Shown here: in pieces, positions 8,250-14,811 of the stretch | Layout: the number at the start of each line of letters is the position of its first letter | How positions within the stretch are numbered: the first letter of the stretch is position 1 | Origin: an uncultured Verrucomicrobiota bacterium | GTDB taxonomy: Bacteria > Verrucomicrobiota > Kiritimatiellia > CAIVKH01 | DNA: 14,811 nt | Assembly: GCA_937996795.1 (NCBI GenBank) | Contig: CALKUH010000005.1 | Location: 1 to 14,811, forward strand | Direction of reading: 5' to 3' | Translations under genes and position numbers: made by a program | The notes under the pieces: generated by a model | What the model was told of the DNA's origin: nothing | Database searches by the model: none | Seen by the model: only the letters and a program-made list of their open reading frames with translations

Positions 8250-10189
8250 CGGCGCACGACCAGCAGCGTGATGTCATCCACCGGCGCGGCGCCGTCGGCA
8301 AACACCTGCACAGCCTTTACGATGTGTTCCACCATCTCGTGCGCGGGACGGCCCGCGCACGCGCGCACCATCTCGGCAAGCCCGTCATAACCCAGTTCCT
8401 GTCGCGCGCGATTCTGGGTTTCCGTGATGCCGTCCGTGAACATCACAAGCACGTCGCCGGGGTCCAGGCGGCAGGCGACCGGCTCCAGCATCTCCTCGAA
8501 CAGCGGCACATCCGTGAGGCCCATGGCCGTGCCGCCGGGCTGCAGCCGCTCCAGTTCGCCGCCGGCGCGCGCGATGAACAGCGGTTCGTGGCCCGCGCGG
8601 ACCACGCGCGCCGCGTGCGTCGCTGGGTCCACTGAAAACGAAGCGAGCGTCACAAACATCTCCGACTCGATATCCGGCGTCAGTTTCCGGTTCACCCGGC
8701 GGATGATGTCCTCCGCCGAATCGGCGACTTCCGCATAGCTGTGGATGAGCGACCGCACGATGCTCATGATGAGGGCCGCCGGGACGCCCTTGCCCGACAC
8801 GTCGCCGATGATGAAGTTCCAGCCGGTCGAGCTTGGCACCACGTCGAAATAATCGCCGCCCACTTCCAGGGCGGGCACGCTGACCCCGAAGATCTCGTAA
8901 CCGGAAATTTCGGGCATGATGTGCGGCAGCAGCGACTGCTGGATGCCGCGCGCCCACTTCATCTCCTGCTGCACCCGCTCGCGCTCGGACACGGCGCGAT
9001 AGAGCAGCAGGTTTTCGATCGCCATGGCCGAATGTTGCGCGAGCGTCTCCACCATCGTGGCGGTCTCATCGCCATACGACTCGCCACCGGCCCGCGGACC
9101 GAGGTGGATGGAGCCCAGTCGTTTCGTGCCGATGGAAAGCGGCACGGCGATTTCAGTCGCGGTACAGGGTTGGTCCGTGACCGCGCCGTCGGCGGCCCGG
9201 TATTGCGTCCGTCCGCTCTCGTGCGCCTGCTGGGCCATGCCCGTGCGGTTCGTGCCGCCCGGCTCGCCGCATTCGCGCTGGAGAACCAGCGGGCTTCCGG
9301 GCGGGTCGGCGACGTACAGCCGGCTGAACGACGCCTGGGTCATCCGCTCGAACATCTCGGTCAGGTTGTCGAACAGCCGGTCGGGCTCGAACTGCTTGCT
9401 GATGCGGATGGTCCACTCCTGCATGCGGTGCATCAACGCGATGCGCTGGACCAGGGAGGAGATCATCTCGTTGAACGTCTCACCCAGCAACCCGATCTCG
9501 TCGCGCGTGCTGATGGGCACCTGCTGGTCGAGGTCGCCTTCATGCACGCGGCGGGCCGCCCGGGTCAGCGCCTCGATCGGCCGCAACACGCGGCGGGAGA
9601 AGAGGAACGAGAGCAGGATCGCGGCCACGCAAATCACGAGCATCACGCGGAAGGATTGCCGGTACAGGGCGCCGGTCTCCGCCTCGATGTTGCTCGGGAA
9701 CCGCATGAACACATAGCCCAGCGTCTCGCCATCAATGGAAAGCGGCCCCGAAACCAGCAGGCTGCGCAAGCGCTTGTCATACGACTGTTCATACGTCGCG
9801 GGCAGGGCCGCGGGCGGGATGACGGCAGGCACCGCGTTCGAGGCGCCCGGCGTGAAGGCGTAGATCTTCGCCCCTTGCAGGTCGTACAACGCGAGGCCGT
9901 CGGTCGTGTGCGCGGCCGATTGTTCCTCCGCGCCGTCGAGGCGCATGAACTTGTGGCGGAACACATAGTCGAGGCTCTGCGGCACGAACCGTTCGCCCTT
10001 GGACTTGTAGTGCGCGGAGAGATAGTTGACCGCCGCGAGGTACACCGTGAAGGCGCCGTTGAATTCCCGCTCATAGAGGCGGGTGCGGAACTGGTAGGCG
10101 GTGACCGCGGTGATGCCGGTGCCGGAGAGCAGGATCAGCGTGATGCCCAGGATCAGGATTTTGTGCGCGAATTTTAGACCGGTCGGCAT
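8243..10189 (-). CDS. Membrane-bound HAMP-GAF-PP2C serine phosphatase (RsbU/SpoIIE type)
   Basis: This 648-residue sensor phosphatase probably dephosphorylates an anti-sigma-factor antagonist (STAS protein). TM1 (about 10-32) and TM2 (about 181-199) enclose a periplasmic sensor region of about 145 residues. A HAMP domain (about 198-250) follows, then a GAF-like domain (about 265-397) and a helical linker containing the WARGIQQSLLP motif typical of this class. The PP2C/SpoIIE domain (about 438-646) retains the metal-binding acids Asp446 (GGDYFD), Asp463 (GDVSGKG), Asp586 (FTDGITE) and Asp638/639 (VDDITLL), so it should be active. The frame is open for 97 more codons, but these overlap the divergent metallopeptidase gene. 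ATG 10189 gives a normal N-terminus and lies about 20 bases after a possible promoter. No STAS, anti-sigma or sigma-factor gene is adjacent, so its target is unknown. Confidence 0.9.
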   Translation of the reverse strand: MPTGLKFAHKILILGITLILLSGTGITAVTAYQFRTRLYEREFNGAFTVYLAAVNYLSAHYKSKGERFVPQSLDYVFRHKFMRLDGAEEQSAAHTTDGLALYDLQGAKIYAFTPGASNAVPAVIPPAALPATYEQSYDKRLRSLLVSGPLSIDGETLGYVFMRFPSNIEAETGALYRQSFRVMLVICVAAILLSFLFSRRVLRPIEALTRAARRVHEGDLDQQVPISTRDEIGLLGETFNEMISSLVQRIALMHRMQEWTIRISKQFEPDRLFDNLTEMFERMTQASFSRLYVADPPGSPLVLQRECGEPGGTNRTGMAQQAHESGRTQYRAADGAVTDQPCTATEIAVPLSIGTKRLGSIHLGPRAGGESYGDETATMVETLAQHSAMAIENLLLYRAVSERERVQQEMKWARGIQQSLLPHIMPEISGYEIFGVSVPALEVGGDYFDVVPSSTGWNFIIGDVSGKGVPAALIMSIVRSLIHSYAEVADSAEDIIRRVNRKLTPDIESEMFVTLASFSVDPATHAARVVRAGHEPLFIARAGGELERLQPGGTAMGLTDVPLFEEMLEPVACRLDPGDVLVMFTDGITETQNRARQELGYDGLAEMVRACAGRPAHEMVEHIVKAVQVFADGAAPVDDITLLVVRRT

Positions 10190-10216
10190 GTCGTTCCGTG
10201 CCCTGTTTGCGCCGGC

Positions 10217-10244
10217 ACCATACCGCCCGCCCGCGCGGCGGAAA
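10217..10244 (-). promoter_or_regulatory. Candidate promoter for the phosphatase gene
   Basis: On the minus strand TTTCCG (10244-10239) and TATGGT (10222-10217) are 16 bases apart, placing a start near 10209, about 20 bases before the ATG at 10189. This region is shared with the divergent metallopeptidase gene, for which I find no clear promoter. Confidence 0.3.
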
Positions 10245-10307
10245 AGGAGAAATACGCGGAGCGAAATCTGGTTTCCCGGCGCGCGCCCGTCTGCCATCCT
10301 GCGCGCC

Positions 10308-10694
10308 ATGCCGACGGACCGCCAACCCTTCCAACGCCTGCTGGCCACCGCCGCGGAGGAGGTCCAGCACACCCTGCGCGCGCTGCCGCGGCCTGTCCGC
10401 GAGAAGGCACTCGCCGTGCCGGTGGTGTACGAGCGCGCGCCGGCGCCGGACGTCCAGTCGGACGATGTCCCGCCCGACACACTGGGCCTGTTCGTCGGCG
10501 AAACCTTCCGCGATGCGTACGCCGGCGCGCACGACCTGCCGGCGCAGGTGATCCTCTATCTCGAAAACATCTGGGACTATGCCGGGCACGATCTGGAGTT
10601 CTTCCGCGAGGAGGTTCGACGCACCTTGCTCCACGAACTCGGCCACTACCTCGGCCTCGACGAGGACGACCTCGCGGACCGGGATCTGGACTGA
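10308..10694 (+). CDS. Small zincin-like metallopeptidase family protein (PF06262 type)
   Basis: This 128-residue soluble protein ends in the motif TLLHELGHYLGLDEDDL. The HExxH zinc site (His109, Glu110, His113) is followed by Gly116 and Asp118, fitting the minimal HExxHxxGxx(D/E) zincin pattern of PF06262 (formerly DUF1025). Central TLGLFVGETF and the acidic C-terminus are also typical of this family. The members' substrates are not known to me. The ATG at 10308 is chosen because the upstream residues are Arg/Pro-rich and overlap the phosphatase start. No clear Shine-Dalgarno sequence precedes it. It is divergent from the phosphatase (118-base gap) and convergent with the oxygenase gene (10-base gap). 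Confidence 0.8.
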   Translation: MPTDRQPFQRLLATAAEEVQHTLRALPRPVREKALAVPVVYERAPAPDVQSDDVPPDTLGLFVGETFRDAYAGAHDLPAQVILYLENIWDYAGHDLEFFREEVRRTLLHELGHYLGLDEDDLADRDLD

Positions 10695-10704
10695 CGGACC
10701 GGGC

Positions 10705-12999
10705 TCAGAACTCGTCGAACGCCACCTGGTCCGGCGGCACGCCGAGCTGCTCCAGCATCTTGCGCGCCGCCTGGATCATCGGCTGCGGGCCGCACAGATA
10801 ATACTCGATCGCCTTCGGGTCGGGATGCTTCGACAGGTATTCACGCAACACGACCTCATGGATCAGCCCCGTGTGCGACGTCCAGCTGTCCTCCGGCAGC
10901 GGCTCCGACAGCGCGACGTTGAAATTGAAGTTCAGGAACTGGCGCGACAGGCCCTCGAAGTAGTCCTGGTAGAACACCTCCTGCCGGGAGCGCGCGCCAT
11001 ACCAGAAGCTGACCGTGCGGTTCGTCTTCCGCGTCTCGAACAGGTGCGACAGGTGCGCGCGGAGGGGCGCCATGCCCGCGCCGCCGCCGAGGTACAGCAT
11101 CTCGCGATCCGTCTCCTTGACCAGGAACGTGCCAAACGGGCCGATCGCGCTGACCGCGTCGCCGGGCTTGAGGCGCCACATGTAGGACGAGCCCACACCC
11201 GCGTGGCACTCCTGCCCGCGCGGCGGCGCGGCGATGCGAATGTTGAAACGGAGCTGCGATTCCGCGTCGGGATTGGAGGCGAGCGAGTAGTTGCGGCGCA
11301 CCTCGGTGTGGTTCTCCGTCTTGTAGTCGTACACATGGTTCGCCGCCCACACGTCAGCGTACGGAGGCTGAACGGCGAACTGGTCGAACCCGATCCGGCC
11401 GTAGGGCGGAATGTTGACCTGGATGTACTGGCCCGGTTTGTAGGCGAGGCGCGGCGAGCCCGGCTCGGGCTGCAGCACGAGTTCCTTGATGTAGGTGGCG
11501 ACGTTTTCATTGCTGACCACGCGGAAGCGATACGTCGTCTCCGCCTGGGCCGCGCCCGCGCCGCCCGCGCGCAGCACGTTGAGCCGCAGGCGGCCGTTCT
11601 CCTGCTTGACGGGATACGTCCGCAGGGCGACGCACACCGGCGGGCGCACGGGCGAACCGTCGCGCACGTCGAAACGTCCGTTGTGTTTGGGGCACTCGAT
11701 CAGCGAGCCCTTCACCAGCCCCGTCGCGAGGTGGGTGTTGCCGTGCGTGCAAATGCCGTCGGTCGCGTGATAGCGGTCGTCCGCCGTGCGGTAGATCGCA
11801 AACGTGTGCTCCGCATAGTCAAAGCGCAGCACGTCCTCGCGCTCCAGCAGATCCGCGCCACCCACGTCGACCCACCCCTGCTCGTCGGCGAGCCCGGTGG
11901 ACACGATCGTCTTCGCGGCCACGTTCGACGCCGCGCGCACGGACGGCGTGGGCAGCTGGCGCTTCACGAAATATCCGGGGTCCTTCACCTGGCGCAGCAC
12001 GGCGGGAATGATCTCGCTCCACGCGTGGAACAAGCCGCGGTACGGCGTGGGCATGTCGGCCTTCACCACCTCGTGCAACCGCGGCAGGTTGTGGTAGGGC
12101 ACCAGCGGGAACATGTGGTGCTCCACATGGTAGTTCATGTTCAAGTACAGGAACCGGTTGATCGGGTTCATGTACACCGTGCGGCAGTTCATGCGGTGAT
12201 CGAGCACGTTTTCCGCGAGGCCCGCGTGCTGCGTGAAACCAAAGACCGGCATCAGCCACGAGCCGTAGAGGTTCGGGAGGAACACGTACATCAGCGGTAG
12301 GATGCTGCCCGTAACGAAACACGCAGCGAAAAATGCGGCGTAAATCAGCACATAGATCCGCGCCTTGAAGTAGATTTTTCCGTACTCGGAGGCCGGGATG
12401 TACGTCTCCTCTTCCGGGTCCATTCGCCCCGTGCAGTGCAGCAGGACCTTCCGCCAATAGGCGAGCAGGGCCGGGATGCCAAAAAAGCTGAGCACAAAAT
12501 CCTTGAGGTTGGGCGGACGCGGCACGGCAATCTCCGGGTCGCGGCCGACAATGATCGTATCGCTGTGATGCCGCGTGTGGCTCCAGCGCCATACGGTGGA
12601 CTCGCGTGTCACCATGAAGGACGCGATTTCATACAGCACGTTGTTCATCCAGTCCGTCTTGAACGCCGTGCCGTGGCTCGATTCGTGCCAGCGGGAATCG
12701 GCCGACGATCCGTAGAGCATGCCGTACACCGCAAACGGGAGGATCGCCCACCACGTGCCCCACCACAGGAACCCCAGGTAGCCGAAGAGGCCGAGCAGGC
12801 CGAACCAGAGGATCGTGTCGCGGAGGGCGGGACCATCCCGCCGCTCAAGCAACTGGCGCATCGTGTCGCGCGGGACCGGCGACTGGTACCAGTCGGCCTC
12901 GGCGAGTCCCATCTCGACGGCGCGCTTCGAATCCGCCCCCACCAGGCTGTAGTCCGACAACTGAAGCGTTTTCTTTTCCGGCTCGGCAATGACGGTCAT
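10705..12999 (-). CDS. Three-module fusion: fatty-acid-desaturase-type di-iron domain, MocE-like Rieske ferredoxin, NqrF-like FAD/NAD(P)H reductase
   Basis: This 764-residue protein is a probable self-sufficient membrane oxygenase or desaturase. Module 1 (about 1-350) has membrane segments near 62-97 and 213-246 and three histidine boxes: HESSH (105-109), HTRHH (141-145) and HVEHH (291-295). It also has QHAG (His258). Module 2 (about 370-478) is a Rieske domain with CTH (417-419) and CPKH (436-439). GRFDVRDG and PPVCVALRTYPVK are features of MocE-like ferredoxins. Module 3 (about 488-764) is a reductase with FAD motif RNYS (569-572), NAD-site GGGAGMAPLR (638-647), FWYGARSRQEVFY and CGP (736-738). 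It closely resembles NqrF but lacks NqrF's plant-type ferredoxin cysteines. Inferred electron path: NADH, FAD, Rieske cluster, di-iron site. The substrate could be a lipid, hydrocarbon or other hydrophobic molecule. ATG 12999 has GGGGGAA close upstream. An upstream ATG (13062) would start almost at the putative transcript start. Confidence 0.92.
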   Translation of the reverse strand: MTVIAEPEKKTLQLSDYSLVGADSKRAVEMGLAEADWYQSPVPRDTMRQLLERRDGPALRDTILWFGLLGLFGYLGFLWWGTWWAILPFAVYGMLYGSSADSRWHESSHGTAFKTDWMNNVLYEIASFMVTRESTVWRWSHTRHHSDTIIVGRDPEIAVPRPPNLKDFVLSFFGIPALLAYWRKVLLHCTGRMDPEEETYIPASEYGKIYFKARIYVLIYAAFFAACFVTGSILPLMYVFLPNLYGSWLMPVFGFTQHAGLAENVLDHRMNCRTVYMNPINRFLYLNMNYHVEHHMFPLVPYHNLPRLHEVVKADMPTPYRGLFHAWSEIIPAVLRQVKDPGYFVKRQLPTPSVRAASNVAAKTIVSTGLADEQGWVDVGGADLLEREDVLRFDYAEHTFAIYRTADDRYHATDGICTHGNTHLATGLVKGSLIECPKHNGRFDVRDGSPVRPPVCVALRTYPVKQENGRLRLNVLRAGGAGAAQAETTYRFRVVSNENVATYIKELVLQPEPGSPRLAYKPGQYIQVNIPPYGRIGFDQFAVQPPYADVWAANHVYDYKTENHTEVRRNYSLASNPDAESQLRFNIRIAAPPRGQECHAGVGSSYMWRLKPGDAVSAIGPFGTFLVKETDREMLYLGGGAGMAPLRAHLSHLFETRKTNRTVSFWYGARSRQEVFYQDYFEGLSRQFLNFNFNVALSEPLPEDSWTSHTGLIHEVVLREYLSKHPDPKAIEYYLCGPQPMIQAARKMLEQLGVPPDQVAFDEF

Positions 13000-13075
13000 G
13001 TGCGGTTCCCCCAGATGCGCATTGATCGTTAAAGAGTGTGCCGCGCCCCCTGAACCGTACATGCCCCGGCTTCCG

Positions 13076-13102
13076 CATTATATGCACAATATTCGCATAA
13101 TG
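13076..13102. promoter_or_regulatory. Near-palindrome with opposed -10 boxes between oxygenase gene and AraC regulator gene
   Basis: The 140-base divergent spacer contains CATTATATGC (13076-13085) and GCATAATG (13095-13102), an inverted pair with a two-base insertion around an AT-rich centre. On the minus strand it includes a perfect TATAAT (13082-13077), giving an oxygenase transcript start near 13070 and a leader of about 70 bases. On the plus strand CATAAT (13096-13101) would start the regulator transcript near 13108. Neither has a good -35, as is common at activator-dependent promoters. The AraC protein itself is the natural candidate to bind nearby. Confidence 0.5.
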
Positions 13103-13139
13103 ATTGCAGTTTTGCCGGTATTGCCTTGATATTCACCGC

Positions 13140-14033
13140 ATGGCCATGAAGAAACATCGTTCCACGCCGCACCCGCTGCTGTTGCGCTATCTCTACGGGG
13201 GCATCGTGCAGTACCGGCCGGGCGACCGGCTGGCCCCGCGTATACTGCCGGATTTCGAAGTCGTGCTGATGATCGAGGGCACGGCCACCTATGTGGCGGA
13301 CGGCGCGGAGCATCGCGCGCCGCCGGGCAGCGTGATCCTCGGGCGGCCGGGGGTGCGCGAGCATTACATATGGGATGTGTCGGGTCTGACGCGCCACGCG
13401 TACTTCCATTTCGACATTGAGCACCTGCCCGGGGATCTGCCGGCGCCCGAGCGCTGGCCCACGATCATCCTGCAACCGGAGCTGTTCATGTCGCCGCTGA
13501 TCCGGCACCTGATCCATCGCATCGCCGCGCACCCGGAGTGGCCGACGTTCAGCCCCGAACCTGACGAGTGCCGCATCGTGGAATGCCTGTTGCGCGTCCT
13601 GCTGCATCCCGTCGAGGGACCCGAAAGTTCCAACCGCCAGTGGCCCGAACCGATCCAGCAGGCGCTGAACGTGATGCGCCAGCGGCTTGACGAGCACGCG
13701 CGTCAACCGCTGCCGCTGCGCGAAATCGCCCGCCGCGCCGGCGTGTCGGACAAGCATCTCTGCCGCCTCTTCCAAGCCCATCTTGGACACCCGCCGATGC
13801 GGACCTACCTGCTGCTGAAGCTGCAATTGGCAATGGCGATGCTGGGCCGGTCCAACCTTGCGATCAAGGAGATCGCCGATCGCTGCGGCTTCGGGAACCC
13901 GCTGTACTTCACCCGCTGCTTCACGCGTGTCTACGGGCGATCCCCCACCGAGACGCGCCGCGCGCTCCTCCGCATGCAAGCGCCCCCGCCCAACCCGCTG
14001 CCACCGGACATCATGCCGCGGATGTACTGGTAG
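13140..14033 (+). CDS. AraC-family transcriptional regulator
   Basis: This 297-residue regulator has an N-terminal cupin-like ligand domain (about 15-130; RPGDRL, FEVVLMIEG, PPGSVILGRPG and YFHFDIE strands). The C-terminal AraC double helix-turn-helix spans about 190-275. The first HTH is LREIARRAGVSDKHLCRLF, the second is IKEIADRCGFGNPLYFTRCF, and the closing signature is YGRSPTETRR. Cupin-type AraC proteins usually sense a small ligand and activate adjacent genes. Its only divergent neighbour is the desaturase-Rieske-reductase gene, 140 bases away, so that is the most likely target; this is inference from layout. The frame is open to a TTG at 13104, but ATG 13140 (or ATG 13146, two codons later) is more likely. 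No clear ribosome-binding site is visible for any of them. The last 20 residues are Pro/Met-rich and extend past the domain. Confidence 0.92.
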   Translation: MAMKKHRSTPHPLLLRYLYGGIVQYRPGDRLAPRILPDFEVVLMIEGTATYVADGAEHRAPPGSVILGRPGVREHYIWDVSGLTRHAYFHFDIEHLPGDLPAPERWPTIILQPELFMSPLIRHLIHRIAAHPEWPTFSPEPDECRIVECLLRVLLHPVEGPESSNRQWPEPIQQALNVMRQRLDEHARQPLPLREIARRAGVSDKHLCRLFQAHLGHPPMRTYLLLKLQLAMAMLGRSNLAIKEIADRCGFGNPLYFTRCFTRVYGRSPTETRRALLRMQAPPPNPLPPDIMPRMYW

Positions 14034-14060
14034 GCTGGCCCGCGCCGCACCGCGCCCCCA

Positions 14061-14717
14061 TCAGCCCAGCACGATCCGCCGCCACTCCTGCTGGCGGTGG
14101 AAATCCAGCTTCGCGTGCGCGGAGGTGGAGGAGTGGACCGGTTGGGCTTGTCCGCGCGTGTAATCGTAGCGGCTGAAGGAGACGAGGAATTCGGAGCCCG
14201 TCCGGGGCCGGGACTGCTCGCAGATGCGTTCAAGGGGGAGCCGGGCCGCCACCGTCCAGCGCGCTTCCGAAGCGTCGATGAAGGCTGCGGATTCAATGCG
14301 CCACGCGCTGATTTTCCACGCCTCCTGGATCCCCGCCCCCCGGCAGGCGGCGAGTTGTTCCGCCGATGGAATCCGCAGTTGGAAGAGCTGGTTGTGCGGG
14401 GTGACGTGGAACTCGCAATACGCATCCTGGTCCGCCGGACGGATGAACAGTTCGAACGCGTCGCCCACCAGGAACGCGGGCGCATTGAAGCGCTGCTCCG
14501 GATTGAAGATGTCGCGATCCACCAACGCGGCGCGCACAAGCAGGCGCGCGCCATCCCACGCCACCTGCACCGTGGCGGGCGCAAACGCCGCATCCGGCGC
14601 CTCGCGCCAAGCCTGCTTCATCTGGAGGGACGGCCACCCCGCACAGTCGGCGGGCGCGTCCCACCAGACGGGGTCCACACGGGGACAGACAATACTCGGC
14701 GCCTGCGAATGACTCAT
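14061..14717 (-). CDS. CBM9-like (DOMON-type) carbohydrate-binding-family protein without signal peptide
   Basis: This 218-residue protein consists almost entirely of one beta-sandwich. Strand patterns TVQVAWDGARLLVRAALVD, GDAFELFIRP, YCEFHVTPHNQLFQLRIP, WTVAARLPLERI and FLVSFSRYDYTRG match the family-9-like carbohydrate-binding fold seen in sugar-use loci of Verrucomicrobiota- and Bacteroidota-like bacteria. It begins MSHSQAPSIVCPRVDPVWWD with no hydrophobic signal, so it appears cytoplasmic, which is unusual for a sugar-binding module. No catalytic domain is fused to it. It starts 39 bases after the stop of the partial gene at the window's right edge, an operon-like arrangement, and converges with the AraC gene (27-base gap). 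The ligand is not predictable. Confidence 0.8.
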   Translation of the reverse strand: MSHSQAPSIVCPRVDPVWWDAPADCAGWPSLQMKQAWREAPDAAFAPATVQVAWDGARLLVRAALVDRDIFNPEQRFNAPAFLVGDAFELFIRPADQDAYCEFHVTPHNQLFQLRIPSAEQLAACRGAGIQEAWKISAWRIESAAFIDASEARWTVAARLPLERICEQSRPRTGSEFLVSFSRYDYTRGQAQPVHSSTSAHAKLDFHRQQEWRRIVLG

Positions 14718-14756
14718 ATGGCCAGCGTATCTTCCGGGGAGTTCACATGGACAGGA

Positions 14757-14811
14757 CTACGCGCGGCGCGGCGCGAACACCACGTCCATCCACACCGCGA
14801 GCACGAGCACG
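14757..14811 (-). CDS. C-terminal tail of a probable membrane protein, cut by window edge
   Basis: The last 17 codons before the TAG (14759-14757) read VLVLAVWMDVVFAPRRA. This is a hydrophobic run ending in a basic cluster, as expected for a final membrane helix with a cytoplasmic tail. The gene would lie 39 bases upstream of the CBM9-like gene on the same strand. A sugar transporter would fit that position, but too little is visible to name it. Confidence 0.4.
   Translation of the reverse strand, partial: VLVLAVWMDVVFAPRRA

Noticed and set aside
8741..10177. Plus-strand frame of 478 codons opposite the phosphatase gene.
   Set aside because: Antisense shadow. The catalytic residues of the PP2C domain on the other strand show which frame is real.
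10675..10703. Nine-base direct repeat CGGACCGGG (10675-10683 and 10695-10703) at the convergent gene junction.
   Set aside because: Two short copies in very GC-rich sequence are within chance expectation, and one lies inside the metallopeptidase coding region.
10579..12300. Plus-strand frame of 573 codons opposite the oxygenase fusion and overlapping the metallopeptidase end.
   Set aside because: Arg/His/Val-rich shadow. The minus strand carries three histidine boxes, the Rieske ligands and reductase motifs in one frame.
13062..13062. ATG at 13062 as the start of the oxygenase fusion.
   Set aside because: It would sit about eight bases from the transcript start predicted from the TATAAT at 13082-13077. 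ATG 12999 has a better GGGGGAA site and a more natural N-terminus.
14747..14811. Possible plus-strand gene start at ATG 14747 with GGGGAG six bases upstream.
   Set aside because: The translation (MDRTTRGAARTPRPSTPRAR) is Arg/Thr/Pro-rich and unlike a protein start. The opposite strand gives a sensible hydrophobic C-terminus. Only sequence to the right could decide.

Overview
The window is a GC-rich (roughly two-thirds G+C) bacterial chromosomal segment. It holds nine complete protein-coding genes, two genes cut by the window edges and one tRNA. I see no insertion sequences, phage genes or CRISPR. Three things point, with moderate to low confidence, to the PVC superphylum (Verrucomicrobiota/Kiritimatiellota-like): a large exported protein built from autotransporter-associated beta-strand repeats (PATR), scattered carbohydrate-related genes (GH36 alpha-galactosidase, CBM9-like protein, AraC regulator), and a spacer built of tandem 9-nt ACRGGATNN units. 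No rRNA or universal marker is present to settle it.

Layout from left to right. 1-2438 (-) is the N-terminal 812 residues of a secreted PATR protein that runs off the left edge. 2439-2898 is a gene-free, locally AT-rich spacer with two perfect palindromes. 2899-5052 (-) is a cytoplasmic GH36 alpha-galactosidase. It lies directly downstream of tRNA-Cys(GCA) at 5107-5181 (-), so the two may share a transcript. Diverging from the tRNA is a small lipoprotein gene at 5312-5995 (+) with a well-formed promoter. A spacer with the inverted ACRGGAT-unit repeat precedes ettA, the ABC-F translation factor (6298-7974, +). A 64-residue zinc-ribbon-like protein follows (8039-8233, +). It meets, tail to tail, a membrane-bound HAMP-GAF-PP2C serine phosphatase of the RsbU/SpoIIE type (8243-10189, -). 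Diverging from the phosphatase is a small zincin-like metallopeptidase (10308-10694, +), which converges on the most striking gene here.

That gene (10705-12999, -) encodes a 764-residue fusion. A membrane fatty-acid-desaturase-type di-iron domain is followed by a MocE-like Rieske [2Fe-2S] domain and then an NqrF-like FAD/NAD(P)H reductase. The complete electron path from NADH to the di-iron oxygenase/desaturase is therefore on one chain. In NqrF itself the reductase is preceded by a plant-type ferredoxin; here a Rieske domain takes that place. A divergent AraC-family regulator (13140-14033, +) shares its 140-bp upstream region, which holds a near-palindrome and opposed -10 boxes, so the pair looks like a regulator and its target. 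The right end holds a signal-less CBM9-like protein (14061-14717, -) downstream of a probable membrane protein cut by the window edge.

The genes do not form one pathway. The strongest functional unit is the self-sufficient oxygenase with its AraC regulator. The remaining genes are housekeeping (ettA, tRNA-Cys), carbohydrate use (GH36, CBM9-like) or signalling (phosphatase). Starts were chosen by eye from ribosome-binding sites, overlaps and N-terminal character, and several differ from the longest possible reading frame.
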